DNA of 64,000 nt from a virus: IMG/VR virus record IMGVR_UViG_3300020152_000002, positions 23,607 to 87,606 of that record. One strand, given 5' to 3'. Made by a program: the position numbers and the translations under genes. Below are positions 24,701 to 33,333 of this stretch, piece by piece; the stretch's first letter is position 1, and each line of letters opens with the position of its first letter. The notes under the pieces are model-generated. The model was not told where the DNA came from. It worked only from the letters and a program-made list of their open reading frames with translations, and made no database searches.

Positions 24701-26770
24701 TCGATCCTGTCTCGCGCTGCCCGCTCGCAGGGTGCCGGACGCGCCGGGCTTGAAGGCCCGACCACGCCGACGCTCACCAGCCCCTCCGGCGGAGATGACG
24801 CGCGCCGTCGTAACCGCGAGCTTGAAGAAGCCCGCCGTCGCTACCGTCAGCTTCGGGATGAACTGGACCCTCTCGCCAAGATCACCGACGACTACGCGGC
24901 CGATCAGGCGACCCTCAACGAGGCCCTGCAACGCGGCTTCATCACGGCGTCGCAACACGCCGACCTGATGGGCCGCCTGACGGCGCGCTACAATGACGCC
25001 ATCGACCCGCTGTCGAAGTATGTCCGTGAGTCGAACGCCGAACTGGCGATCCTACAACTGTCGGTCGGCGAGCGCGAACTGGCGACGGCGATCATGGAGC
25101 GTGAGCGTTCCGAGCGGGAGCGCCTGCGCCGCGACCTGACCGCCGACGAGCGCGCCCGGATCGCCGAGATCGAAGGAATGCGGATCGCGGCCGAGCGCCG
25201 GGCGTCCATGGTGGACGGCATCATGGACGCGGCCCGCGCCCGTGAGATCGAGCTTGGCTATCTTGGGCAGACGCCGCAGATGATCGAAGCCGAGCAGCGC
25301 GCCCGTGGCTATCTCGACGAGGCGCTGCGGAACAACGTCGAAGGGGCGCAAGCCCTGTTCGAGCAAGCTGTCCAGCAAGAGCTTGAGTTCATCCGTCTGC
25401 GTGACGCCGGTCGTCGCGTCGATGAGATGTATCTGTCCATGACGGAGAGCAGCCGGACGCTGGCGCAGGACACCGCCGCGCTGAATACGCTGTTCGGTCA
25501 GGGTCGTATCAGCCTCGAACGCTATAACCGCGAACTTCGCAATCTGGCGCTCAATGATCTGGCCGAACAGACGGGCGGCGGCGCTGGACGTGAACGCGCG
25601 ATCCTCAATCTCAAGAACCGCACGGAGGACATGGCGTCCGGCGTGGAGACGGCGTTCAACAACGCCTTCCAGTCGATTGAGGACGGGTTCGCCGGGCTGT
25701 TCGCGGGTGCCGAGTTCGACGCCTCGCAACTGTTCAGCAACATCGCGTCCGACGCCGCGCGCATCTTCTACAGGGCTGCCATCGACCCGCTCGTCACGCG
25801 GCTTGGTCAGCAGGCCGGGCTTGCCGGGTTCGGCGACAGCGCGCAAGCGACGGCGGCTGCCGCTGCCCAGCAACAGCAGATCGAGAGCGCCCGCACGGCT
25901 GTCGCCGCGCAGGGGGAGCAAACGCGCGCTGCCTTGGCCGGGCTGACGGCTCCTACGCAGATCAGCGAAGCCGCCACGACGCAGGCTGGCGTGGAAGCCG
26001 CCCGGACCACCGCCGCGACGACGGGCGTCCAGACGCGCGCCGCGCTCGAAGCTGCCGCCCAGCCGGGGCTCGTGTCGGCCGCCGCCGGACAGCAGGCCGC
26101 TATCGAGACGGCCAAGACGGCGGCCACGGGCACGGGCGTCGCCACCCGCGTCGGGATCGAGGCTGGGGCGCAGGGAACGCTCGCCGGGGTCAAGGCTGGC
26201 GACGTGGCCCTGCATACCGGCGCAGAGACGGCGAAGACGGCCGCCACGGTCGCCGGAGCCGCCACCCGCACCGCGACCGAAGCCTCGGCCGCTGCGACGA
26301 CCAAGGGGTTGTCGATCACCAGCGCCCTCACCGAGATCGGGGCCAACGCTGTGAGGGCCGCCACGGGGGCCTACGCGGCTATCGCGGGCATCCCGGTCGT
26401 CGGGCCGGTGCTCGCGCCCGCTGCGGCTGCTGCGGCGCTCTACGGGGTCTACGCGCTGGGCCGGAAGATGTTCTCGGCCGAGCAGGGCTTCGGCAGCGTC
26501 CCCTATGACGGCGCAGTCACCGAACTTCACAAGGAAGAAATGGTGCTGCCCGCCAAGTATGCGAACCCGCTGCGTGACAATCTGGTCAACGGCGACGGCT
26601 TCGGCGGCGGTGAACAGGCTCCGCCGGAAGTCAACATCGACCAGCAGTTCGTGAACGTCCTTGACCCGGCGGCCATGGTGGATGCTATGGAGTCGAACCG
26701 TGGCGTCCGCGCCGTGCTCAACATCATTCAGTCCAACCCCGAAGCCATCAAACGCGCTCTGTCGGTGTAA
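21788..26770 (+). CDS. tape measure protein
   Basis: Determines tail length and fills the tube lumen. At 1660 residues and the commonly used ~1.5 angstrom per residue it predicts a tail near 250 nm. Residues ~330-470 match the TIGR02675 tape measure domain (a TTYNNRLRLVATSQEN region, then SRSALGDVVEAYGRIARSTR and FGQALASNRLGGDELRSILE). Hydrophobic segments lie near 560-600, 725-760 and 1535-1560. Long Ala/Gln/Arg helices fill the rest, and residues ~1350-1500 are an Ala/Thr/Gly repeat array. The C-terminus (VPYDGAVTELHKEEMVLP) is typical of the family. Confidence 0.95.
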   Translation: MAEEVFKVRFTQDGAKEIVRSFDDFIRGADTAEEAAQRLVKATNDVRRSADPAQRAYDKLAGSMHTLRRAEQAGIISAGERARLQDRLTITSQAQLRPIGSLISKIGEETRAWGRSNVERQATLRTISQVESMMRRGIAVTDQERAAIQQANTAYYRKRESLREVAEAEAAAAAAAKKSAAEQATATNRMIRENAQLLSSYEQTYRNSGNAVESAIAKQNAAIASAADAYRRGVISGEQLVEVEGRIRRQYEEAIDPTTRIARLTRERAQYLTGLANSGRNLAQVERELARLDAQGITVGQARIRQLRQEAQAVDRLQNGYESIGRLQTVFSRVLGGVGLGMAAAFFTRSLDDVTTYNNRLRLVATSQENANRLFDEAVGIANRSRSALGDVVEAYGRIARSTRELGLSQQDALNITEAVTKSFRISGASIQEASASAVQFGQALASNRLGGDELRSILEQAPRLAQAVVDGINLLNSTDPSTLPKALRDEIAKTGRISIGTMRQIAKEGLLTSDVVARAVMTQQGAINSEFARTIPTIAESFVVLKNNWLAFLNDFNKGSSVAAIIAGGVMLIGRNLETIIPIAATLAAMMATVFVVKTIQDFVNVIRAVPGWIGVATAATQANTVATGANTGAITAQSGTLGTNTAAIIAETEALAANSAAQGANAGARAGAGAAAAGGRVVQGGGAAVNAVANGMTAAGVAAAAAAPRVTLMQRATSALGMAARVTLGFVLALAAGVGTFVLAAAAGLGLVIGLWALLRDRTEDATEQLLIYGEGATQKAIKGQVGFFDVALGLWDTLSGKVDEVSQSQLQHQQQVRDQGITAAQERTEAEIQAEQERLDASAVAAASTMSVYAQMNEGIIKDFIGMVGDLVRGATYISETFGTVFNWIGAAASNMVNAIGQRIAQFYNRFVLPIVNQAARFGIGSGGTALSEANNQQDLGAVWRQGDRNAVMAAGQAGNATEELLARSILSRAARSQGAGRAGLEGPTTPTLTSPSGGDDARRRNRELEEARRRYRQLRDELDPLAKITDDYAADQATLNEALQRGFITASQHADLMGRLTARYNDAIDPLSKYVRESNAELAILQLSVGERELATAIMERERSERERLRRDLTADERARIAEIEGMRIAAERRASMVDGIMDAARAREIELGYLGQTPQMIEAEQRARGYLDEALRNNVEGAQALFEQAVQQELEFIRLRDAGRRVDEMYLSMTESSRTLAQDTAALNTLFGQGRISLERYNRELRNLALNDLAEQTGGGAGRERAILNLKNRTEDMASGVETAFNNAFQSIEDGFAGLFAGAEFDASQLFSNIASDAARIFYRAAIDPLVTRLGQQAGLAGFGDSAQATAAAAAQQQQIESARTAVAAQGEQTRAALAGLTAPTQISEAATTQAGVEAARTTAATTGVQTRAALEAAAQPGLVSAAAGQQAAIETAKTAATGTGVATRVGIEAGAQGTLAGVKAGDVALHTGAETAKTAATVAGAATRTATEASAAATTKGLSITSALTEIGANAVRAATGAYAAIAGIPVVGPVLAPAAAAAALYGVYALGRKMFSAEQGFGSVPYDGAVTELHKEEMVLPAKYANPLRDNLVNGDGFGGGEQAPPEVNIDQQFVNVLDPAAMVDAMESNRGVRAVLNIIQSNPEAIKRALSV

Positions 26771-26775
26771 TCATC

Positions 26776-27717
26776 ATGTCGTGGATCACAGGAACAGCTA
26801 CCGATCTGAAAGACCTTCTTGAACAGGTCAAGGATCATGCCGTCAGCGAGGGGTGGACTGTCCATTACTCGACCGGCGGTGCTGCGCCGAATACCGACAT
26901 GTGCTTCTTTGAAGGTCCGGGTTACGGCAGCGGCTATGAATGCTACTTCGGCATTCGCACGTTCGAGAACGCTCCGAACAACCACTACTGTCTCGAACTG
27001 CGCGGACAGACGGCATATGACGGCGCAAAAGGCTGGGCGGATCAACCCGGCCGGTCGCCGAACACGACGTTCACCCGCCTGTGGAATGGCACGATGACCT
27101 ACTGGCTGGCGATCTCGGATCGCCGGATGCTGCTGATCGTCAAGTGCTCGAACACCTATCATTCGCTCTACGCCGGGTTCTTCAACCCCTTCGCCAATCC
27201 CGTCGAATACCCCTATCCCATGTATATCGCGGGCGACGCCCCGGATGTCGGGCCATTCGGTGCGACGGACGTGAATGCGCGCTCGGTGGCCTTCCCCGGT
27301 CGCGGTGGAGCCTACATGCGCGATCCGGCGGGGAACTGGCGCGTGGTCGCCGTCTGGAACGATGACGAGAGCTTCGACTTCCAGCGCGGCGCGACCGGCG
27401 TCTTCACCGTCTGGCCCTACCTGTCCTACGTCACGAACTCGGACAACCCGGTGAACCAATACGCCTACCCGCCCTACGCTCGGGCGGAGGCGCTGCCGGG
27501 CGTCAGCGACAGCATGTTCATGTCGAACTGCTACATCATCGGCACCGATGACGAGGCGGGCGTCATGGGTGTGCTCGAAGGTGTCTACTGGGTGCCCGGC
27601 AACACGATCTCCGCCGAACAGCAGCTTACGGTGGACGGCAACACCTATCGCGTCTTCATCGCCATCTCGCGGTCGGTCGAAAGTCCGTCGCAGTTCTACG
27701 CCGTGAGGGAGGCGTAA
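26776..27717 (+). CDS. minor tail protein A (paralogue pair, 313 aa)
   Basis: A 313-residue, aromatic-rich, beta-rich protein directly after the tape measure gene. It opens with TGTATDLKDLLEQVKDHAVSEG-type sequence then WTVH, the same opening logic as the next gene (TGTFDNTDTL.. WTVH), and both end with a short strand after a PSQFYAVRE / SGPYGVAIKK segment, so the two look like diverged duplicates. Such pairs occur in YuA-like and related siphoviruses as virion proteins of the tail tip. No enzymatic motif is visible. Confidence 0.65.
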   Translation: MSWITGTATDLKDLLEQVKDHAVSEGWTVHYSTGGAAPNTDMCFFEGPGYGSGYECYFGIRTFENAPNNHYCLELRGQTAYDGAKGWADQPGRSPNTTFTRLWNGTMTYWLAISDRRMLLIVKCSNTYHSLYAGFFNPFANPVEYPYPMYIAGDAPDVGPFGATDVNARSVAFPGRGGAYMRDPAGNWRVVAVWNDDESFDFQRGATGVFTVWPYLSYVTNSDNPVNQYAYPPYARAEALPGVSDSMFMSNCYIIGTDDEAGVMGVLEGVYWVPGNTISAEQQLTVDGNTYRVFIAISRSVESPSQFYAVREA

Positions 27718-27718
27718 C

Positions 27719-28750
27719 ATGTCTTTCCAAACCGGCACCTTCGATAACACCGACACGTTGGCGGATGTCTTCGCGCTTCTGGCGTCGTTCGCGGGCTCGA
27801 ACGACTGGACGGTTCATACGTCCACTGGCATCGACTTCCACGCTTCGCAGGACGAATGTCACGTCAGCCTCGTAGGCACCACCACGAGCACCATGAACGA
27901 CCAGTTCGGGCCGTCCGGCAGCGCGACTACCCCGGATCATCGCATCAACGGGCGGCTACGGGCTACCGCAGCGGCCTACAGCGCCTCGGACGTGACCGGC
28001 AACAACGGCCGGGTTGTCTCGAATGACTGGACGCCACCCTACGCGAACTACTGGCTGTTCTCGAATGCAGACGGCGAAGCCCCCTACATCCATCTCGTCG
28101 TGCAGCGCGCGGACGGCCGCTTCAACCATCTGTCGTTCGGCGTGGTCGATAAGAAGGGTGCTTCGTATACCGGCGGTGCATTCCTTCACGGCACCTACTG
28201 GCAATGGGGCTTTTCCGCCAACACGGAGAGCGGAGGCGCGAACGGCTCGAACCTGTCTACCGCCGCGCATCTCTATTTCGGCTCCCTGAATAACCAGATC
28301 AACTTTGCCGGGCATAATATCTTTCTCGGCGACGTGGACGCTGATCTGATCATTCACAACAATACCGTCGTCAACTTCACTCGCGGTAAGCTGGCCCCGC
28401 TGTTCGACGCCACGAAGTCTCTGGCGGGGCATACTTCGTCGGTCTATGCGCGCTGGCTTGGCCCGTTCTTCCATCTCGGCCCGCATCCGATCAACGGCGT
28501 AACGCCGCTGATGGAAGTTCCGGTCATGCGCTTCAACACCGAGAGTTCCCGGCTGCAATATCTCGGCTCTCTACCGGACTGGCGCTATTGCTCGATGATC
28601 GGGCGCGATGAAGGGGAGACTGTCAACTTCTCGTCCGATGAGTGGCTGATCTTCCCGCTCAAACGCGCCCTGCCATGGAACCCGGAACCGTTTGCCGCCA
28701 AGAGCGTCACGTCCGGCCCCTACGGTGTGGCGATCAAGAAGAACGTCTAG
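27719..28750 (+). CDS. minor tail protein B (paralogue pair, 343 aa)
   Basis: A 343-residue beta-rich protein starting 1 base after the stop of its apparent paralogue. It has a short N-terminal helical domain (residues ~8-32), then an aromatic-rich centre (YIHLVVQRADGRFNHLSFG, FLHGTYWQWGFS) and the C-terminal GPYGVAIKK. It is probably a tail-tip structural component. Together with the upstream copy it might form a heteromeric ring or a shell around the tip; that is speculation. Confidence 0.65.
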   Translation: MSFQTGTFDNTDTLADVFALLASFAGSNDWTVHTSTGIDFHASQDECHVSLVGTTTSTMNDQFGPSGSATTPDHRINGRLRATAAAYSASDVTGNNGRVVSNDWTPPYANYWLFSNADGEAPYIHLVVQRADGRFNHLSFGVVDKKGASYTGGAFLHGTYWQWGFSANTESGGANGSNLSTAAHLYFGSLNNQINFAGHNIFLGDVDADLIIHNNTVVNFTRGKLAPLFDATKSLAGHTSSVYARWLGPFFHLGPHPINGVTPLMEVPVMRFNTESSRLQYLGSLPDWRYCSMIGRDEGETVNFSSDEWLIFPLKRALPWNPEPFAAKSVTSGPYGVAIKKNV

Positions 28751-28753
28751 GCC

Positions 28754-30490
28754 ATGAGCATCGGCCGGAAGTTCAGCGAGCCGGTCACGGTCTACGATGC
28801 CTACGGGCGTCCGACGCCGGAGCCTGTGCTGGTCCATGCCTCCGTCGCCGAAGCGTCGGAGCGTTTCGCGTTCGCGGGTGACGGCGTTCTTGAGACGCCG
28901 ACCGACACCCCCTACGCAGGCATCGGCATCCGGTTCGTCAGCAGCTTCTTCGGCACCTACTATAACCGCGTCTACGCCATTCCGCGTTCGCTGGCGTTGG
29001 TCGATCCTGACAACGGCGATCCGAACACCTTCTACCTGTGGAACGCCTCGTTCGAGACGGTTGAACTGACCGACATCGCGGCCTCGGGAAACACGGGCCT
29101 GACGCTCTCGTTCGATGTCGGTCTCGTTCTCGACGAGATGGTCCTTGGGGAAGTCGCGGTGATCGTCACTCCGGCTGCCCCCGTGGCCGCCGATGCGGAC
29201 TACAGCTTCACCTTCGACAACGGCTTCGTCGCGCCGTTCTTCGTGAGCCTGCTGCGGACGAACCTGCTGTTGCTCGCACCCGAAGTGCCGGTCAACCAGA
29301 CCCTCGAATGGAAGACCAACATCCTGACCGCGCGTGACGGCACCGAGCAGCGGTTCGGCGTTCGCCAGCTTGCCCGCGAGAGCCTGTCCTACAAGTTCAT
29401 CTACGAGAGCACCGATCAGGAGCGCGAAGTCTACGCGCAGTTCTTCGCAAAGGGCGGTGAAGTCTTCTCGGTTCCGATCTGGCATGACCCGATCCGCCTG
29501 ATGGAGGCAGCGACCGCAGGCGCGACGCAGGTGAAGATCGACACCGCCCGCTATGACGTGGGCGCTGACGATCAGCTTTATATCGAGCACGATGACGGCT
29601 CCTACGAGATCGTGCGGGTCGAAGCCGTCCAGTTCGACGGCACCACCATCTCGCTTTACACGGCGCTGCTGGCGGACGTGCCGACGACCCGTCGCATTTA
29701 TCGGGTGACGACCGTCTATCTGCCTAGTCGGCCGACTCTCCGCCGGGGAGCATACCAGCACCTTGAAACGACGCTCGACCTTCGGCTGACGACCGCCCGC
29801 GAACTCTATACCGGCGACGCCGTGGCCGTTGAGATCGGGCAGACGACGCAGCTTCGGGATCGGGTGATCTCGTCCACGGTCTATACGCTGGGTGGCGTTC
29901 CCATCATGCACGGTCGTCCTCTCGTTGAAGGCACCGTCGATGAGAGCTTCGACTGGAACTACGAAGTGCTGGACTACGAGACCGGCGTGTTCGACCAGAC
30001 GACACCGCTGGATAAAGCGGCTGTCACCTATGAGCGTATGTTCTACGCGCGCTATCCCTACCAGAAGTTCTTCTACAACTATGCCATGGACCACATGCAC
30101 GGCCAACGTCGGCCAGTGTGGCTCCCGACGTGGCAGCAAGAACTCAATGGTCGCGTCACCAGCGCCATCGGGACGACGGTCATCATCGGCGACGAACGCT
30201 ACTTCGACGACTTCCCGGCCGACAGCAGTCACCGGGGACTCTGGTTCCGCTGGACACAGGGCTGGCTTGCCCGGCGCGTGGTCGCGGTCGCCAAGGACGG
30301 GGAGGGCAACACGGTCGTCGAGATCGAGCCCGCCCTGCCCCTCGACTTCCCGGCAAGCCCGCCTTATCAGGTTGGGTTCCTCGTGCTGGCGAGGCTCGGG
30401 TCCGACGAAGTGCAAATCGAGCACCGGGCGGCCTATAGTCTGCTGAACATGACGTTCCAGTCCACGAACAGCACCGACGAAGGGGTGTAG
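28754..30490 (+). CDS. distal tail/minor tail protein (578 aa)
   Basis: A 578-residue protein. Residues ~180-230 contain TLEWKTNIL..DGTEQRFGVRQLARESLSY, the pattern of distal-tail-like proteins in YuA-type siphoviruses, and a second unit near 315-370 begins RPTLRRGAYQHLETTLDLRL. It is mainly beta and has no transmembrane segment. It is followed by the Fe-S type hub gene and the large central tail protein, the usual DIT-hub-tip order. Likely nucleates the tail tube at the tip. Confidence 0.7.
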   Translation: MSIGRKFSEPVTVYDAYGRPTPEPVLVHASVAEASERFAFAGDGVLETPTDTPYAGIGIRFVSSFFGTYYNRVYAIPRSLALVDPDNGDPNTFYLWNASFETVELTDIAASGNTGLTLSFDVGLVLDEMVLGEVAVIVTPAAPVAADADYSFTFDNGFVAPFFVSLLRTNLLLLAPEVPVNQTLEWKTNILTARDGTEQRFGVRQLARESLSYKFIYESTDQEREVYAQFFAKGGEVFSVPIWHDPIRLMEAATAGATQVKIDTARYDVGADDQLYIEHDDGSYEIVRVEAVQFDGTTISLYTALLADVPTTRRIYRVTTVYLPSRPTLRRGAYQHLETTLDLRLTTARELYTGDAVAVEIGQTTQLRDRVISSTVYTLGGVPIMHGRPLVEGTVDESFDWNYEVLDYETGVFDQTTPLDKAAVTYERMFYARYPYQKFFYNYAMDHMHGQRRPVWLPTWQQELNGRVTSAIGTTVIIGDERYFDDFPADSSHRGLWFRWTQGWLARRVVAVAKDGEGNTVVEIEPALPLDFPASPPYQVGFLVLARLGSDEVQIEHRAAYSLLNMTFQSTNSTDEGV

Positions 30491-30493
30491 GTT

Positions 30494-31294
30494 TTGACGT
30501 TCCTCGCTGACGAGACCAGCGTAGACAAGGGGCAGCCGATTGAACTGTATAGGTTCGTCGGCTCTCTGGACGTTTATACCTACACGTCTGGCAATCGTCC
30601 GATCACCTACAACTCCGAAGTCTACCGTCCGGTCCCGATGCAGCGCAGCGAGATCAAGCTGGGCGACGTGACTGAACGGAACGAGTTGAAGGTCACAATG
30701 CCGATCAGCGTAAAGCTGGTGCGTGATTATGGCTTCGACATTCCGCCGCCTGAACTGACGCTTTCCATCTTCCGCGTTCACGGCGTCAGTGGCGCGATCC
30801 AGCCGTGGTTCCGAGGCAGCGTCGTCTCAATCACCATGGAGGGCAACAAAGCCTCCGTGGCGATCCCGTCGATCTTCTCGGCTTACATGTCGTCCGAGTT
30901 CCCGAACATCATGTATCAGAGCCAATGCAACTGGCCTCTGTATTCGCCGGGCTGCGGCGTGAACCGCGACGACTACCGGCTGGACACCGTTATCAACGCC
31001 ATCATCGACGAGACCAAGATCGTCGTGGAGGACGCGGCTGACTACGCGAACGGATGGTTCAAGGCAGGTGAAATCGTCACGGCGCAGGAGCGCCGACTGA
31101 TCGTCGAGCACAGCGGGTCTCAACTGACCCTGAACTATCCCTTCCGCTCGATGACGCAGGGCATGAATGTCACGGCCTACGCCGGGTGCGACCACAGCAT
31201 TCAGACGTGCCACGAGAAGTTCGACAATCTGGTCAACTTCTTCGGGTTCCCCTACACGCCATCTCTCAACCCCTTCCTCGTGGGGCTGCGCTAA
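30494..31294 (+). CDS. tail hub protein, DUF2163/BR0599 family with four cysteines
   Basis: A 266-residue protein from TTG 30494. Four cysteines stand in the pattern typical of the family: Cys145 and Cys154 (SQCNWPLYSPGCGVNRDDY) and Cys232 and Cys239 (AGCDHSIQTCHEKFDN), followed by FFGFPYTP..NP. Homologues include lambda gpL, which binds an iron-sulfur cluster, and the hub protein of gene transfer agents in Rhodobacterales. The protein probably forms the ring that opens to the tail fibre. It overlaps the next ATG by one base (TAATG). Confidence 0.8.
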   Translation: MTFLADETSVDKGQPIELYRFVGSLDVYTYTSGNRPITYNSEVYRPVPMQRSEIKLGDVTERNELKVTMPISVKLVRDYGFDIPPPELTLSIFRVHGVSGAIQPWFRGSVVSITMEGNKASVAIPSIFSAYMSSEFPNIMYQSQCNWPLYSPGCGVNRDDYRLDTVINAIIDETKIVVEDAADYANGWFKAGEIVTAQERRLIVEHSGSQLTLNYPFRSMTQGMNVTAYAGCDHSIQTCHEKFDNLVNFFGFPYTPSLNPFLVGLR

Positions 31295-33333
31295 TGTGGA
31301 TTGCTCTGATCGTCGCGGTCGGGTTCTTCCTGCTGGCGCAGTTGATGATCCCGACGCAGAAAGCGAAGGCTGGCACCTTCGACGACTTCGACTTCCCGCG
31401 CATCGACGACGGGTCGCCGGTCTACTACATCGCGGGTCGCGTCAAAGTCGATAGCGCAAACCTGCTGTGGTATGGCGACTTCTCATCTAAGCCTATCAAG
31501 AAGAAGTCCGGCCTGTTCAAGAAGTCCACGGTTGGCTACAAATACTTCCTCGGTTTCCAGCTTGGCATCTGCCTCGGGCCGGGCGTGAAGTTGCTGCGCG
31601 TCTGGTTCGGGCAGGAAGAACCCGGCTACGTCAACACGGGCGGCAATACCGGCGGCTCCTTCACGATGAAGGACGAAGACGCTTTCGGCGGCGAGACCGG
31701 CGGTGGCGGCTACGATCTGCAATGCACCTACTATCCCGGCTCATCGACGCAGACAGCCGATCCTTACCTGCAACAGCATCTTGATCTGGTGCCGGGCTGG
31801 CGCGGGCTCGCCTATCTGGTCATGCACGGCTACATCGGCAACTCGACGAACCTGCAAGCTGTGTCCGTCGAAGTCGAGCGTGTCCCGGACCCGCTGGGCC
31901 TCGGGCCGAAGGCGCTCATCGGCACCGAAGGCGACGTGAACCCGGCGAACGTCATCTACGAAATGCTGACCAACAACTTCGGCGCGCTGGGCATCAATCC
32001 GGTGCGCCTGAACGTGGCGTCGTTCGTCAGCGCCGGGAACATCTTCTTTGACGAGGACGAGGGTATCAGCGTCGGCTTCGGCGGTTCGACCGGCAAGATC
32101 GCTGATGCCTTTGCCGACATCCTGCGTCAAGTCGATGCGACGATGTATGACGACCCGGTGGACGGTCAGGTCTATCTCAAGCTGCTGCGGCCGGACTACG
32201 ATGTCTCCGAACTGCCGGTGCTCGACGCTTCGTCGATCATGGAAGTCGCCAGCTACGCGATCAACCTGTGGGGTGACACGAAGAACAAGGTCCGCGTGAC
32301 CTACACCGACCGCTCCCGGAACTACAAGAACGATGCGGTTGCCGTGGCCGAAGACATGGCGAACATCGCCTTCCAAGGCAACGAAGTGAAGCCGTCTACT
32401 TCGGAGTATCCGCACGTCAAGCGGTCGGCCCATGCCGCGCGTAAAGCCACCCGCGATCTGGCGATCCTCTCCACTCCCATCGCCAACATCCGTCTCACGT
32501 CTCTGCGTTTCGAGATGGGCCTGCGTCCCGGCTCGCCGGTCAAGATGAGCTATGGCGAGTATGAGATCGAGCAACTGATCCTGCGCGTGAAGTCGGTCAA
32601 TCTCGGCGATCTGACGAACAACCGTCTCGTCATCGAACTTACGTCCGACAAACACGCCCGGTCGCTGACGATCTACGGTGTTCCGGGTCCGTCGCTGTTC
32701 GAGCGCCCTGTGCTGTCGGCGCAGTCGATCACCGTGGCGAAGACGCTGGAAGCGCCGATCTGGTTTGTGCGCGCACAGGACGACATCATTGACGAAGAAG
32801 CGCCTCGCGTGATGGCGCTGCCGAAACGGCCGTCCGGCACCCAGCAGGCGTATCGTCTCTACGCCAAGGTCGCGGGTGAAGCTGCCTACGAAGAAATCGA
32901 CAGCGAAGTGGCCTACCCGGAACACGGGACGCTTCACGCCAACTATCCGCTTTCCTACGCCTACGACAACACCGTGGGCCTCGAACTGGCGACGCTCGAC
33001 GAGCCCGACGTGTTGACGCAGGCGACGGTGGCGCAGATCACCCAGCAGGGCGTCAACCTGATCCTCGTGGACGACGAGATCATGGCGTTCGAGACCTACG
33101 AGACGAACGGCTCCGGCCGGTATGTGCTCAAGGGCGTCCACCGGGCCTTGCTCGATACCGTCCCGGCCGCGCATAGTGCCGGGGCGAAGGTGGTCTGGCT
33201 GACGGCCGACAACGTGGGGACGCGCGAGTTCGCGGTCGGCGACGACGTGAGCCTCGTGCTGGCGTCTATCGCCCCCCGTGGCAGCCAGAACGAGACCACA
33301 GGCGTCACCATGTCCGTTCCGGGGGAACTCTGA
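31294..33333 (+). CDS. central tail tip protein (679 aa)
   Basis: Starts at ATG 31294 overlapping the hub stop. Residues 1-~20 (MWIALIVAVGFFLLAQLMI) are a hydrophobic helix, as in other tip proteins of this family, possibly used for membrane insertion or lost in the virion. A long beta-rich body with hub-like and fibronectin-like domains follows (residues ~300-530 include VTYTDRSRNYKNDAV, LGLRPGSPVKMSYGEYEIE). It is functionally the counterpart of lambda gpJ or gene transfer agent gp15, at the tip of the tail and in contact with the receptor or the fibre encoded next. TGATG overlap with the next gene. Confidence 0.75.
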   Translation: MWIALIVAVGFFLLAQLMIPTQKAKAGTFDDFDFPRIDDGSPVYYIAGRVKVDSANLLWYGDFSSKPIKKKSGLFKKSTVGYKYFLGFQLGICLGPGVKLLRVWFGQEEPGYVNTGGNTGGSFTMKDEDAFGGETGGGGYDLQCTYYPGSSTQTADPYLQQHLDLVPGWRGLAYLVMHGYIGNSTNLQAVSVEVERVPDPLGLGPKALIGTEGDVNPANVIYEMLTNNFGALGINPVRLNVASFVSAGNIFFDEDEGISVGFGGSTGKIADAFADILRQVDATMYDDPVDGQVYLKLLRPDYDVSELPVLDASSIMEVASYAINLWGDTKNKVRVTYTDRSRNYKNDAVAVAEDMANIAFQGNEVKPSTSEYPHVKRSAHAARKATRDLAILSTPIANIRLTSLRFEMGLRPGSPVKMSYGEYEIEQLILRVKSVNLGDLTNNRLVIELTSDKHARSLTIYGVPGPSLFERPVLSAQSITVAKTLEAPIWFVRAQDDIIDEEAPRVMALPKRPSGTQQAYRLYAKVAGEAAYEEIDSEVAYPEHGTLHANYPLSYAYDNTVGLELATLDEPDVLTQATVAQITQQGVNLILVDDEIMAFETYETNGSGRYVLKGVHRALLDTVPAAHSAGAKVVWLTADNVGTREFAVGDDVSLVLASIAPRGSQNETTGVTMSVPGEL

